A DNA stretch of 64,000 nt from Piscinibacter sp. (GTDB lineage Bacteria; Pseudomonadota; Gammaproteobacteria; Burkholderiales; Burkholderiaceae_C): NCBI GenBank assembly GCA_017983795.1, contig JAGOAS010000004.1, positions 142,002 to 206,001 on the forward strand. The letters are read 5' to 3'. A model generated the notes under the pieces. The model ran no database searches. It saw only the letters and a program-made list of their open reading frames with translations, and was not told the origin of the DNA. The position numbers were made by a program, and so were the translations under genes. Shown here in pieces: positions 1 to 8,779 of this stretch (its first letter is position 1; each line of letters begins with the position of its first letter).

Positions 1-1
1 G

Positions 2-1675
2 GCCGCGTTGCCCGCCTTCGCCGAACTCGATGTCGACACCGCGCGAGCGGTGCTGGCCGAAGCCGCGCGCTTCGCCACCGAGGTGCTGGCGCCGACCAAT
101 GCCAACGGTGACCTGGAGGGCTGCACGCTCGCCGAGGGCGAGGTGCGCACGCCGCGCGGCTACAAGGAGGCCTACCGCGCCTTCGTCGAGGCTGGCTGGC
201 CGGCGCTGGCCTGCGACCCCGCGGTGGGCGGCCAGGGCCTGCCGCAGGTGCTCAATGCCGCGCTCTACGAGATGCTGGCCGCGGCCAACCACGCCTGGAC
301 CATGTACCCCGGCCTGCTGCACGGCGCCTACGAGTGCCTGCACCTGCATGCCAGCGAGGAACTGAAGCAGCGCTACCTCGGCAAGGTGGTCAGCGGCGAG
401 TGGCTCTCGACCATGTGCCTGACCGAAGCGCATGCCGGCTCCGACCTCGGCCTGCTCGCCACGCGCGCCACGCCGGCGGCCGATGGCTCGTACCGCCTCA
501 AGGGCACGAAGATCTTCATCTCCGGCGGCGAGCAGGACTTGACCGACAACATCGTGCACCTGGTGCTGGCGCGGCTGCCCGACGCACCGCCCGGCACCAA
601 GGGCATCTCGCTGTTCCTCGCGCCGAAGTTTCTTCCCGACGGTTCGCGCAATCCGCTGCGCTGCGATGGCATCGAGAAGAAGATGGGCATCAAGGGCAGC
701 GCCACCTGCGTGATGGCCTTCGACGGCGCCACCGGCTGGCTGGTGGGCGAGCCGAACCGCGGCCTGCAGGCGATGTTCGCGATGATGAACGCGGCGCGCC
801 TGCACGTGGCGCTGCAGGGCCTGGCGCATGCGCAAAACGCGCACCGCAACGCCGTGGTGTATGCGCATGAGCGCCTGCAATCGCGCGCGCCGCTGCGCGA
901 AGGCAAGGCAGCGGCCGACCCCATCGTGCTGCACCCGGCGATGCGCCGCACGCTGCTGCGCCAGCGCGTGCTGGTGGAGGGCGCGCGCCTGATCGCCTAC
1001 GAGGCCGCGCACCTGATCGACCTCGCCGAGCATGCCGGCGATGCCGCGCAGCGCGAGCGCGCCCAGGAGCAGGCGGCGCTGCTGACGCCGGTGCTCAAGT
1101 CCTTCCTCACCGACAACGGCTTCGCGCTCGCCAGCGACGCGCTGCAGGTCTTCGGCGGCCATGGCTACACGCACGACTGGGGCATCGAGCAATGCCTGCG
1201 CGACGCGCGCATCGCGATGATCTACGAGGGCACCAACCAGATCCAGGCCATCGACCTGGTGGTGCGCAAGCTGGTCGCCGACGGCGGGCGTGCCTTCGCG
1301 GCCTGGCTGGAGGCGCTGGCCGCGTCGCTGCCGCGCGAGGCACGCTACGCGGCGGCGGCGGCCGGGCAGCTGCAAGCCCTCGGCGCGCTCGCGCGCGAGG
1401 TGGTGGCGGCGTCGCGCGAGGATGCCGAGCTGCCCTTCCGCGTTGCCGACGATCTGCTGCGCGCCACCGCGCTGGCGCTGATCGCGCATGCCTGGGCGCG
1501 TGCCGAGGCGGTGTCGGCGCGACCCGCACACGCCGGCGATGCCTTCCACGCCGCCAAGCGCGAGAGCGCGGCGCACTGCTTCACCCACCTGCGGCCGGAG
1601 TTCGAGCACGCGCTCGCGCAGGCGCGTGCCGGCTGGTCGCCCTTCGCCCAGGTGGCGCTAGGCGAGATGGCATGA
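2..1675 (+). CDS. Acyl-CoA dehydrogenase, 5'-truncated by the window edge
   Basis: FAD-dependent enzyme that oxidises an acyl-CoA to the enoyl-CoA in fatty or aromatic acid catabolism. The frame is open from the first bases with no convincing start, so the N-terminus lies outside the window; the TTG at 8 is not a likely start. Family marks are TEAHAGSDL (around 420-450) in the FAD/acyl-CoA binding part and MIYEGTNQIQ (around 1217-1246), whose Glu codon at 1226-1228 is the expected catalytic base. The long C-terminal extension is usual for the roughly 590-residue AcdA/FadE-like subfamily of Proteobacteria. Its stop overlaps the start of the MarR gene (ATGA), so the two are probably cotranscribed. 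The substrate cannot be told from sequence. Confidence 0.93.
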   Translation, partial: AALPAFAELDVDTARAVLAEAARFATEVLAPTNANGDLEGCTLAEGEVRTPRGYKEAYRAFVEAGWPALACDPAVGGQGLPQVLNAALYEMLAAANHAWTMYPGLLHGAYECLHLHASEELKQRYLGKVVSGEWLSTMCLTEAHAGSDLGLLATRATPAADGSYRLKGTKIFISGGEQDLTDNIVHLVLARLPDAPPGTKGISLFLAPKFLPDGSRNPLRCDGIEKKMGIKGSATCVMAFDGATGWLVGEPNRGLQAMFAMMNAARLHVALQGLAHAQNAHRNAVVYAHERLQSRAPLREGKAAADPIVLHPAMRRTLLRQRVLVEGARLIAYEAAHLIDLAEHAGDAAQRERAQEQAALLTPVLKSFLTDNGFALASDALQVFGGHGYTHDWGIEQCLRDARIAMIYEGTNQIQAIDLVVRKLVADGGRAFAAWLEALAASLPREARYAAAAAGQLQALGALAREVVAASREDAELPFRVADDLLRATALALIAHAWARAEAVSARPAHAGDAFHAAKRESAAHCFTHLRPEFEHALAQARAGWSPFAQVALGEMA

Positions 1676-2118
1676 GCGCGGCGCCGCTCGATCACTCGAA
1701 GCTCACGCCGCTGGTCGGCTATGTCGCCAGCCGCGCGGCGCTGGTGCTGCGCAAGGATTTCGAGCGTTCGCTCGGGCCGCTCGGGCTGAAGGTGCTCGAC
1801 TATTCGCTGCTGGTGCTGGTGGCCTCGAATGCGGAGGTCAACCAGAAGCAGCTCGGCGAGGCGCTGGACATCTCGGCGCCCAACATGGCGATCACCATCG
1901 ACCGCCTGGTCGAGCGTGGCTGGGTCGAGCGCGTGCGCAGCACGCAGGATCGCCGCGCGATGATCATCCACCTCACCGCGGCCGGGCGCGAACTCGTCAA
2001 GCGCGCGCAGAAGATCGCCGCGACCATGGAGGAGCAGTCGCTGGCGAGGCTCTCGCCGGCCGAGCGCGCGCTGCTCGTCGAGCTGTTGGTCAAGGTCGGC
2101 CTGCGCGCGGCCGCATAG
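1672..2118 (+). CDS. MarR family transcriptional regulator
   Basis: A 148-residue winged helix-turn-helix protein. The recognition region reads NQKQLGEALDISAPNMAI followed by the wing segment VRSTQDRRAMIIHLT, a typical MarR arrangement (helix-turn-helix about residues 55-85, wing about 85-105). MarR proteins are dimeric repressors or activators that respond to small phenolic or CoA-linked ligands. The start ATG lies inside the stop of the acyl-CoA dehydrogenase (ATGA overlap), which suggests translational coupling and a shared catabolic theme. The target operator is not identifiable. An inverted repeat follows the gene and may end the transcript. Confidence 0.9.
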   Translation: MSAAPLDHSKLTPLVGYVASRAALVLRKDFERSLGPLGLKVLDYSLLVLVASNAEVNQKQLGEALDISAPNMAITIDRLVERGWVERVRSTQDRRAMIIHLTAAGRELVKRAQKIAATMEEQSLARLSPAERALLVELLVKVGLRAAA

Positions 2119-2122
2119 ATCC

Positions 2123-2194
2123 CGTTCGGGCTGAGCCTGTCGAAGCCCGGCCGAGGTGCAGCGCGGGGCCCTTCGACAAGCTCAGGGCGACCGG
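2123..2194. repeat. REP-like inverted repeat
   Basis: Two imperfect inverted arms at 2123-2145 and 2171-2194 share the core CTGAGCcTGTCGAAG / CTTCGACAAGCTCAG, separated by about 25 GC-rich bases. Elements with this core are dispersed between genes in many Burkholderiales and Xanthomonadales genomes. It sits between convergent genes (MarR on plus, the MetE-like gene on minus), where it could act as a bidirectional terminator, although there is no U-tract. Confidence 0.7.
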
Positions 2195-2199
2195 ATTTG

Positions 2200-3318
2200 T
2201 CAGCCCCAGACTTCCCGCGCCGTCTCCACCACCAGCGCCAGCTTCCTGCGCTGGTCTTCCACCGCGATGTTGTTGCCGTGCACGGTGCTGGAGAAGCCGC
2301 ATTGCGGCGACAGGCAGAGCTGCTCGAGCGGAGCGTGTTTCGAAGCTTCGTCGATGCGGCGCTTGAGGTCGTCCTTCTTCTCGAGCTGGCCGAACTTGGT
2401 GGTGACGAGGCCGAGCACGACGATCTTGCCCTTGGGCAGGAAGCGCAGCGGGCGGAAGTCGCCCGAGCGGTCGTCGTCGTACTCCATGAAATAGGCGTCG
2501 AGGTCCATCTCCTCGAGCAGCGCCTCGGCCACCGGCTCGTAGTTGCCCTGGGCGGCGAAGGTGCTCTTGAAGTTGCCGCGGCACAGGTGCATGGCCAGCG
2601 TCATGCCCTTGGGCTTGCGGGCCACCACCTTGTTGATGAACTTCGCATAACGGTGCGGCAGCTCGTTGGGGTCGTCGCCGCGCGCTCGCGCCGCTTCGCG
2701 CATCTTCTCGTCGCACAGGTAGGCGAGGTTGGTGTCGTCCATCTGCACGTAGCGGCAGCCGGCGTCGAAGAGCGACTGCAGCTCCTGCCCGTAGGCCTTG
2801 GCGACGTCGTCGTAGAAGTCGGGCTCGAGCTCCGGGTAGGCCTCGCGGCTGATGCCGGCGCGGCCGCCGCGGAAGTGCAGCATGGTCGGGCTGGGGATGG
2901 TCACCTTGGGCGTCATGCCGGCGGCGACCTGGCTCTTCAGGTATTCGAAGTCGGCCTTCTGGATGTCCTTCGCATGCCTGACCTTGTCGATCACGCGGAT
3001 CACCGGCGGCGCCAGTTCTTCCGTGCCGTCGGGCTTCTTCACCGTGACGGGAATGTCGGTCTTCACGCCGCCCAGCTGCTCGAGGAAATCGATGTGGAAA
3101 TAGGTGCGGCGGAACTCGCCGTCGGTGATGGACTGCAGGCCCACGTCCTGCTGGAACTTCACGATCTCGGTGATCGCCTTGTCTTCCACGGCGCGCAGCT
3201 GCGCGGCGCCGATGCTCTTCTTCACGAAGAACTGTTCGCGCGCCTCCAGCAGATAGCTCGGGCGCAGGAAGCTGCCGACATGGTCGGCGCGGAAGGGCGG
3301 GGTGGTGCGTGCGGTCAT
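2200..3318 (-). CDS. Cobalamin-independent methionine synthase-like protein (MetE C-terminal domain only)
   Basis: A 372-residue single-domain member of the UROD/MetE-C superfamily, related to the YxjG/YxjH group and about half the length of full MetE. It carries the expected zinc ligand pattern: the MHLCRGN motif (His and Cys near residue 245), an acidic FMEYDDDRSG segment, and the late Cys in SPQCGF near residue 343. The family transfers a methyl group to homocysteine or a related thiol, but the donor for stand-alone C-terminal proteins is usually unknown. A GGAGA ribosome site precedes the ATG. Upstream, a hairpin with GGGCTGC/GCAGCCC arms (3336-3342 and 3357-3363) could be regulatory. The gene is divergent from the ABC transporter operon. 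Confidence 0.88.
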   Translation of the reverse strand: MTARTTPPFRADHVGSFLRPSYLLEAREQFFVKKSIGAAQLRAVEDKAITEIVKFQQDVGLQSITDGEFRRTYFHIDFLEQLGGVKTDIPVTVKKPDGTEELAPPVIRVIDKVRHAKDIQKADFEYLKSQVAAGMTPKVTIPSPTMLHFRGGRAGISREAYPELEPDFYDDVAKAYGQELQSLFDAGCRYVQMDDTNLAYLCDEKMREAARARGDDPNELPHRYAKFINKVVARKPKGMTLAMHLCRGNFKSTFAAQGNYEPVAEALLEEMDLDAYFMEYDDDRSGDFRPLRFLPKGKIVVLGLVTTKFGQLEKKDDLKRRIDEASKHAPLEQLCLSPQCGFSSTVHGNNIAVEDQRRKLALVVETAREVWG

Positions 3319-3575
3319 GAGCGTCTCCGTTGCGGGGGCTGCTCATCGAATGATAGGCAGCCCACGGCGTGCTGGCGCGAATGCCCATGCCCGATTGCGA
3401 TAGCTGCTAGTGGGCGCCGCCGGTTGTCCTTGCGAGGGCGGCAACGGAGCATCCCGCCCCGTCGATTCCGCCTCGCGGCAGAGCGTCTCTCAGGGTTCAC
3501 CCGCAGTGAGTGAATCCCACGATGAGCCGCTGCCGCGCCGGCGCGAGAATCGGGCCCCCTCCCTGGAGACCGCAC

Positions 3576-4754
3576 ATGCACAAGCGCACCGCCCTGCACG
3601 GCTTGGCCGCCGCCACTCTGACCCTGGGCCTGGGCCTCGTCGGCCCGCAGGCCTTCGCCGCCGACCCGATCAAGATCGGCCTGATCCTGCCCATGACGGG
3701 CCAGCAGGCAACCACCGGTCGGCAGGTCGAGGCGGCCGTCAAGCTGTACATGGCGCAGAACAACCCGGTCATCAACGGGCGCAAGGTCGAGGTGATCGTC
3801 AAGGACGACGCCACCGTGCCCGACACCACGCGCCGCCTCGCGCAGGAGCTGGTGGTGCAGGACAAGGTCGTCGCGCTGGCCGGCTTCGGCATCACGCCGG
3901 CGGCCATGGCCACCGCGCCGATCGCCACGCAGAGCAAGACGCCGATGGTCGTGATGGCCGCGGCCACCTCGGCCATCACCGAGGCCTCGCCCTACGTCGT
4001 GCGCACCAGCTTCACGCTGCCGCAGGCCTCGGTGGCGATCGCCGAGTGGGCCAACAAGAACGGCATCAAGAAGGTCGTGACCCTGGTGTCCGACTACGCG
4101 CCCGGCATCGACGCCGAGAAATATTTCGCCGACCGCATCGTGCTCAACAGCGGCACGGTGCTCGAGAAGCTGCGCACGCCGCTGCGCAGCCCCGACTTCG
4201 CGCCGGTGCTGCAGAAGGTGCGCGACGCCAAGCCCGACGCGCTGTTCGTCTTCCTGCCCTCGGGCCAGGGCGCGGCCTTCATGAAGCAGTTCGCCGAGCG
4301 CGGCCTGGACAAGGCCGGCATCCGCCTGATCGGCACCGGCGACATCACCGACGACGACCAGCTCAACGACATGGGCGACGTGGCGCTCGGCGTGGTCACC
4401 GCGCACCACTACGCGGCCTCGCACAAGTCGGCGGTGAACCAGAAGTTCGTCGAGGCCTTCAAGAAGGCCAACAACGGCATGCGCCCGAACTTCATGGCGG
4501 TGGGCGGCTACGACGGCATCCGCGTGATCGTCGAAGGCCTCAAGGCCAGCAAGGGCGAGGGCGGCGAGAAGCTGCTGGCCGCGATGAAGGGCCAGATCTT
4601 CGAGAGCCCGCGCGGCCAGGTGCTGATCGACGGCCAGACGCGCGACATCGTGCAGGACATCTATATCCGCAAGGTCGAGCGCGTCGGCGGCGAACTCCAA
4701 AATGTGGAGTTCGATGCGATCAAAGCCATGAAGGACCCCGGCAAGTCCAAGTAA
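3576..4754 (+). CDS. ABC transporter substrate-binding protein (LIV type), first system
   Basis: A 392-residue periplasmic binding protein of the Peripla_BP_6 family. The N-terminus MHKRTALHGLAAATLTLG...AFAAD is a signal peptide with cleavage expected after AFA, followed by the typical opening IKIGLILPMTG. The ATG at 3576 is preferred to an upstream in-frame ATG at 3510 because it begins the signal peptide and follows a CTGGAGA ribosome site. It heads a five-gene operon with permeases and ATPases. The family binds branched-chain or aromatic amino acids, amides or aromatic acids; the ligand here is undetermined. Confidence 0.93.
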   Translation: MHKRTALHGLAAATLTLGLGLVGPQAFAADPIKIGLILPMTGQQATTGRQVEAAVKLYMAQNNPVINGRKVEVIVKDDATVPDTTRRLAQELVVQDKVVALAGFGITPAAMATAPIATQSKTPMVVMAAATSAITEASPYVVRTSFTLPQASVAIAEWANKNGIKKVVTLVSDYAPGIDAEKYFADRIVLNSGTVLEKLRTPLRSPDFAPVLQKVRDAKPDALFVFLPSGQGAAFMKQFAERGLDKAGIRLIGTGDITDDDQLNDMGDVALGVVTAHHYAASHKSAVNQKFVEAFKKANNGMRPNFMAVGGYDGIRVIVEGLKASKGEGGEKLLAAMKGQIFESPRGQVLIDGQTRDIVQDIYIRKVERVGGELQNVEFDAIKAMKDPGKSK

Positions 4755-4760
4755 GAACGA

Positions 4761-4785
4761 CGCCTGCGGCCTGACGCCGCAGGCG
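4761..4785 (+). other. Intercistronic hairpin between binding protein and permease genes
   Basis: A perfect 10-bp inverted repeat, CGCCTGCGGC (4761-4770) and GCCGCAGGCG (4776-4785), with a five-base loop and no U-tract. It lies in the 38-base gap after the binding-protein stop. In ABC operons such structures often protect the upstream message and reduce expression of the downstream permease genes. That role is inferred here. Confidence 0.6.
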
Positions 4786-4792
4786 CCTCCCG

Positions 4793-5653
4793 ATGCTCAC
4801 TCTCCTCTTCGACGGCATCGCCTACGGCATGCTGCTGTTCGTGCTCGCGGTCGGGCTGGCCGTGACGCTCGGGTTGATGAATTTCGTCAACCTCGCGCAC
4901 GGCGCCTTCGCGATGGCCGGCGGCTACGTCACCGTGCTGCTGATGGAGCGCGCCGGCGTGCCCTTCCTGGCCACGCTGCCGCTGGCCTTCATGCTGCCGG
5001 CCGTCGTCGGCGCGGTGGCCGAGCGCACGCTGTACCGGCCGATGTACAAGCGGCCGCACCTCGACCACGTGCTGTTCTCCATCGGCCTGGTGTTCATGGC
5101 GGTGTCGGCGGTCGACTACCTGGTCGGCTCGCAGCAGCAGATCATCAAGCTGCCGGAATTCCTGCAGGGCCGCTTCGAGATCGCCGGCGTGGGCATCGGC
5201 CGCTACCGGCTCTTCATCGTCATCGTCTGCCTGGTGCTGACCGCGATCCTGCAGCTCGTCCTCGCGCGCACGCGCTTCGGCAGCCGGCTGCGCGCGGCGG
5301 TGGACGATCCGCGCGTCGCCGCCGGCCTGGGCATCAACGTCAACCAGGTCTTCAGCGTCACCTTCGCGGTGGGCTCGGGCCTGGCCGGCCTGGGCGGCGC
5401 GCTGGGCGCCGAGGTGCTGGGGCTGGATCCGAGCTTCCCGCTCAAGTTCATGATCTATTTCCTCATCGTCGTGTCGGTGGGCGGCACGACGACCATCACC
5501 GGTCCGCTGCTGGCGGCGCTGCTGCTGGGCATCGCCGACGTGTTCGGCAAGTACTACGTGCCCAAGCTGGGCGCCTTCGTGGTCTACACGCTGATGGTGG
5601 TGATCCTGTTCTGGCGCCCGCAGGGCCTGTTCGGAAGGGCGGCGAGCAAATGA
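4793..5653 (+). CDS. livH: Branched-chain-type ABC permease, LivH family
   Basis: A 286-residue inner-membrane permease with about eight hydrophobic segments. It contains GLMNFVNLAHGAFAMAGGY near residue 25, the LivH-type motif seen in other LIV permeases, and GLGGALGAEVLGLDPSF near residue 200. It forms the translocation pore together with the LivM-like protein encoded next, whose ATG overlaps this stop (ATGA at 5650). Confidence 0.92.
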   Translation: MLTLLFDGIAYGMLLFVLAVGLAVTLGLMNFVNLAHGAFAMAGGYVTVLLMERAGVPFLATLPLAFMLPAVVGAVAERTLYRPMYKRPHLDHVLFSIGLVFMAVSAVDYLVGSQQQIIKLPEFLQGRFEIAGVGIGRYRLFIVIVCLVLTAILQLVLARTRFGSRLRAAVDDPRVAAGLGINVNQVFSVTFAVGSGLAGLGGALGAEVLGLDPSFPLKFMIYFLIVVSVGGTTTITGPLLAALLLGIADVFGKYYVPKLGAFVVYTLMVVILFWRPQGLFGRAASK

Positions 5654-6618
5654 GCGGCGCAGCGCAATCGCTCGCGGCGGCGCGCCGCTGGAAGCCCTGG
5701 GAGATCGCCTTCCTGGTGCTGCTGCCGCTGTCCTGGTTCGCGGCCGGCGAGCAGCACTCGCTGCTGGCCAACGAGATCGCGATCTTCGCGCTGTTCGCGC
5801 TCTCGCTCGATCTCATCCTCGGTTATGCCGGCATCGTCTCGCTCGGCCACGCCGCCTTCTTCGGCACCGGCGCCTACGCGGCGGCGCTGTTCGCCAAGTT
5901 CGTGATGCCCGACCCGCTGGTCGGCCTGGTGGTGGCGACGGCGCTGACCGCCGTGCTCGGCGCGGCCAGCAGCGTGCTGGTGATGCGCGGCTCCGACCTG
6001 GCGCGGCTGATGATCACGCTGGGCGTCGCGGCCATCCTGTACGAACTGGCCAACAAGCTCGAGTTCACCGGCGGCGCCGACGGCCTGCAGGGCGTGACCA
6101 TCGCGCCGCTGCTGGGGCGCTTCGAATTCGACCTCTACGGCCGCGTCGCCTTCGCCTACGCGCTGGTGGTGCTCATCGTCGCCCTGCTGATCGCGCGGCG
6201 CATCGTGCATTCGCCCTTCGGCTGGTCGCTGCAGGCGATCCGCGACAACCGCCTGCGCGCCGGTGCCATCGGCCTGAACGTCGACGCACGCCTGGGTGTG
6301 ATCTACACCATCTCCGCCGCCATGGCCGGCGCCGCCGGCGGCGTGCTGGCGCAGACCACCGGCTTCGCCTCGCTCGACGGGCTGGATTTCCACCGCAGCG
6401 CCGACACCATGCTGATGGTGGTGATCGGCGGCGCGGGCTGGCTGTGGGGCGGCGTCTTCGGCGCCATCGCCTTCAAGCTGCTGCACGACCTGCTCTCGGC
6501 CTGGACGCCGCAATACTGGACCTTCTGGCTGGGCTTGTTCCTGGTGGTGCTGGTGATGGTCGGCCGTGACCGCTTCTTCAAGCCCTGGCTGTGGTTCCGC
6601 AAGGGGAGCGGCGCATGA
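5650..6618 (+). CDS. livM: Branched-chain-type ABC permease, LivM family
   Basis: A 322-residue polytopic permease. It carries the LivM hallmarks GYAGIVSLGHAAFFGTGAY near residue 57 and FTGGADGLQGV near residue 138, plus a C-terminal GGAGWLWGGVFGA segment contacting the ATPase. It overlaps its neighbours by ATGA at both ends, so the operon is translationally coupled. It pairs with the LivH-like permease. Confidence 0.92.
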   Translation: MSGAAQSLAAARRWKPWEIAFLVLLPLSWFAAGEQHSLLANEIAIFALFALSLDLILGYAGIVSLGHAAFFGTGAYAAALFAKFVMPDPLVGLVVATALTAVLGAASSVLVMRGSDLARLMITLGVAAILYELANKLEFTGGADGLQGVTIAPLLGRFEFDLYGRVAFAYALVVLIVALLIARRIVHSPFGWSLQAIRDNRLRAGAIGLNVDARLGVIYTISAAMAGAAGGVLAQTTGFASLDGLDFHRSADTMLMVVIGGAGWLWGGVFGAIAFKLLHDLLSAWTPQYWTFWLGLFLVVLVMVGRDRFFKPWLWFRKGSGA

Positions 6619-7370
6619 GCGTGGTTCTCGAAACGCGCGACCTGGTCAAGCGCTTCGGCGCCTTCGCCGCCACCAACAAGGTCTCGCTGGTGGTGGAGCG
6701 CGGCGCGCGCCAGGCGCTGATCGGCCCGAACGGCGCCGGCAAGACCACGCTGATCAACCTGCTGACCGGCGTGCTCGAGCCGAGCTCGGGCAGCGTGATC
6801 CTCGACGGCGAGGACATCACCCGGCTGCCCTCGCACCAGCGCGTGCGCCGCGGCATCGTGCGCACCTTCCAGATCAACCAGCTGTTCAACGAGCTGACGC
6901 CGCTGCAGTCGCTCGCGCTCACCGTCTCCAACCAGCTCGGCATCAGCGGGCGCATCTGGCAGGCGCTGGGCCGCGACGAGCGCGTCGCGCAGCGTTGCGA
7001 CGAACTGCTCAGGCAGTTCCACCTCGACGACGTGCAGGACCAGAAGGTCTCGCTGCTCGCCTACGGCAAGCGCCGCCAGCTGGAGATCGCCACCGCGCTG
7101 GCCTGCAACCCGCGCGTGCTGCTGCTCGACGAGCCGGTGGCCGGCGTGCCCGAGGGCGAGCGCCAGGAGATCTTCGACATCGTCAACGCGCTGCCTGCCG
7201 AGGTGACGGTGCTGCTGATCGAACACGACATGGACCTGGTCTTCAACTTCGCGCGCACGGTGTCGGTGCTGGTCAACGGCGCGCTGTTCGCCGAGGGCGA
7301 TGTGCAAAGCATCTCCAACGACCCGCGCGTGAAGGCGGTCTACCTCGGGGAGGGCACGCCGCATGGCTGA
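6615..7370 (+). CDS. livG: ABC transporter ATPase, LivG family
   Basis: A 251-residue nucleotide-binding protein. Walker A is GPNGAGKTTL, the signature region is LLAYGKRRQLEIA and Walker B is VLLLDEPVAGV, followed by the H-loop LLIEHDMDLV. The start at 6615 (ATGA overlap with the LivM stop) is preferred over an in-frame ATG eight codons upstream. It energises the LivHM permease as a heterodimer with the LivF-like ATPase. Confidence 0.93.
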   Translation: MSVVLETRDLVKRFGAFAATNKVSLVVERGARQALIGPNGAGKTTLINLLTGVLEPSSGSVILDGEDITRLPSHQRVRRGIVRTFQINQLFNELTPLQSLALTVSNQLGISGRIWQALGRDERVAQRCDELLRQFHLDDVQDQKVSLLAYGKRRQLEIATALACNPRVLLLDEPVAGVPEGERQEIFDIVNALPAEVTVLLIEHDMDLVFNFARTVSVLVNGALFAEGDVQSISNDPRVKAVYLGEGTPHG

Positions 7371-8073
7371 GGAGCTGCTGCGCGTCGAGGCCCTGAAGTC
7401 CGGCTACGGCCAGGCCGTGGTGGTGCAGGGCGTGAGCCTGGTGCTCGAGAAGGGCGCCTCGCTGGCGCTGCTGGGCCGCAACGGCACCGGCAAGACCACG
7501 CTGCTCAATACGCTGGTGGGCGCGACAAGGCGCCACGCCGGCCGCATCGTGCTCGACGGGCAGGACATCAGCACGCTGCCCTCGTTCAAGCGCGCCATCG
7601 CCGGCATCGGCTGGGTGCCGCAGGAGCGCAACATCTTCAAGTCGCTGACGGTGGAGGAGAACCTGACCGCCGTGGCACGGCCGGGGCCGTGGACGCTGGC
7701 GCGCGCCTACGAGATGTTCCCGCGCCTCGCGGAGCGGCGCCGCAACCTCGGCAACCAGCTCTCCGGCGGCGAGCAGCAGATGCTCGCGGTGGCGCGCGCG
7801 CTGGTGCTCAACCCCAAGCTGCTGCTGCTCGACGAGCCGCTCGAAGGCCTGGCGCCCATCATCGTCGAGGAGCTGCTGCGCTCGATCGGCCGCGTGGTGC
7901 GCGACGAGGGCATGTCGGCCATCATCGTCGAGCAGAACCCCAAGCTGATCCTGCCGATCACGCAGCGCGCCGTGGTGCTCGATCGCGGCGCGGTGGTGCA
8001 CGAAGGCGACAGCGAGGCGCTGCTCGCCGACCCGGATACGCTGGACAAGTGGCTGGCGGTGGCGGGGCACTGA
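7363..8073 (+). CDS. livF: ABC transporter ATPase, LivF family
   Basis: A 236-residue ATPase with Walker A GRNGTGKTTL, signature QLSGGEQQMLAVARAL and Walker B LLLLDEPLEGLAP. The gene overlaps the LivG stop by eight bases. It completes the first LIV-type transporter. No clear terminator follows; the next gene begins 73 bases downstream. Confidence 0.93.
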   Translation: MAEELLRVEALKSGYGQAVVVQGVSLVLEKGASLALLGRNGTGKTTLLNTLVGATRRHAGRIVLDGQDISTLPSFKRAIAGIGWVPQERNIFKSLTVEENLTAVARPGPWTLARAYEMFPRLAERRRNLGNQLSGGEQQMLAVARALVLNPKLLLLDEPLEGLAPIIVEELLRSIGRVVRDEGMSAIIVEQNPKLILPITQRAVVLDRGAVVHEGDSEALLADPDTLDKWLAVAGH

Positions 8074-8108
8074 CACCCGGCTGCGCCGAGGTGCGCGCTG
8101 CGATTGGG

Positions 8109-8137
8109 TAGAATGCATCGCAACTGCAACGCATCGC
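8109..8137 (+). promoter_or_regulatory. Possible promoter and operator of the toxin-antitoxin pair
   Basis: A -10-like TAGAAT (8109-8114) is followed by a direct repeat of GCATCGC (8115-8121 and 8131-8137, centres 16 bases apart), immediately before the antitoxin gene. Paired half-sites next to the start are typical of autoregulated RHH antitoxins. No -35 match is visible. Confidence 0.35.
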
Positions 8138-8146
8138 GTGCCTGCC

Positions 8147-8431
8147 ATGAAAACTGCCACCTTGCCTTCGCTGCGCGTCGATCCTGAGCTTCGCGAAGCC
8201 GCCGAGAGCGTGCTCCAGGAGGGCGAGAGCCTGTCGGGCTTCATCGAGGCATCGGTGCGCGAGACCATCCTGCGGCGCCGCGTCCGTGCCGAGTTCCTCG
8301 CGCGTGGCCTGGCCTCGCGCGAGGAAGCCAAACGCACCGGCGTATACGTCGATGCCGAGGTGGTGCACGCGGAACTGGCCAAGAAGCTGGCCCGGGCCCG
8401 GACGAAGCTGCAGAAGAAGGCCCGCGCGTGA
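8147..8431 (+). CDS. Type II antitoxin, ribbon-helix-helix (CopG/ParD-like; YlcI/YnfO-type)
   Basis: A 94-residue protein. The N-terminal half, LPSLRVDPELREAAESVL then ESLSGFIEASVRETI, fits a ribbon-helix-helix DNA-binding fold; the C-terminal half is charged and helical, as expected for a toxin-binding arm. ATG at 8147 is chosen; an in-frame GTG at 8138 is the alternative. Its stop overlaps the GTG start of the toxin gene (GTGA), the usual antitoxin-first order. It is expected to neutralise the toxin and repress the operon. Confidence 0.8.
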   Translation: MKTATLPSLRVDPELREAAESVLQEGESLSGFIEASVRETILRRRVRAEFLARGLASREEAKRTGVYVDAEVVHAELAKKLARARTKLQKKARA

Positions 8432-8739
8432 GCTTTGTCGTCCGCTACAGCGTCACTGCAAAGGATGACCTGGCGCGGCTGTACGACCACCTGCTCGATC
8501 GCGCCACCACGCTCGAGGATCTGGACCTTGCCGAGCGGGCGCTGGCTGCGATCGCGGCCGCGGTGGAGAGCCTGCGCCGCTCGCCGTTCATCTACCGCAA
8601 GGCTGACGACGATCCGTTTCTGCGCGAGCTGCTCATCCCCTTCGGACACAGCGGCTACGTGGCGCTGTTCGAGATCGAAGACGCGGCGACGGTGACGATC
8701 CTCGCCGTTCGCCAGCAGCTCGAGGACGACTACCACTGA
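8428..8739 (+). CDS. RelE/ParE family toxin
   Basis: A 103-residue protein beginning at a GTG inside the antitoxin stop. It has the ParE/RelE pattern: YSVTAKDDLARLYDHLLDRA at the N-terminus, an Arg-Ser-Pro turn after the second helix (LRRSPF), then FLRELLIPFGHSGYVALFEI and a final strand VTILAVRQQ. Family members are ribosome-dependent mRNA interferases (RelE) or gyrase poisons (ParE); sequence alone does not decide which. The coding strand converges with the TIR gene. Confidence 0.85.
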   Translation: MSFVVRYSVTAKDDLARLYDHLLDRATTLEDLDLAERALAAIAAAVESLRRSPFIYRKADDDPFLRELLIPFGHSGYVALFEIEDAATVTILAVRQQLEDDYH

Positions 8740-8779
8740 GGCTGTGACCGGCGCGACGACTCGCCCGCGCCGCCGCGCC

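Noticed and set aside
3319-3575. A riboswitch upstream of the MetE-like gene or LIV operon
   Set aside because: Only a short hairpin (3336-3363) is visible; no SAM, SAH or cobalamin riboswitch core could be matched.
8147-8739. Treating the toxin-antitoxin pair and the TIR gene as one defence operon
   Set aside because: They are on opposite strands and converge, so they are not an operon.
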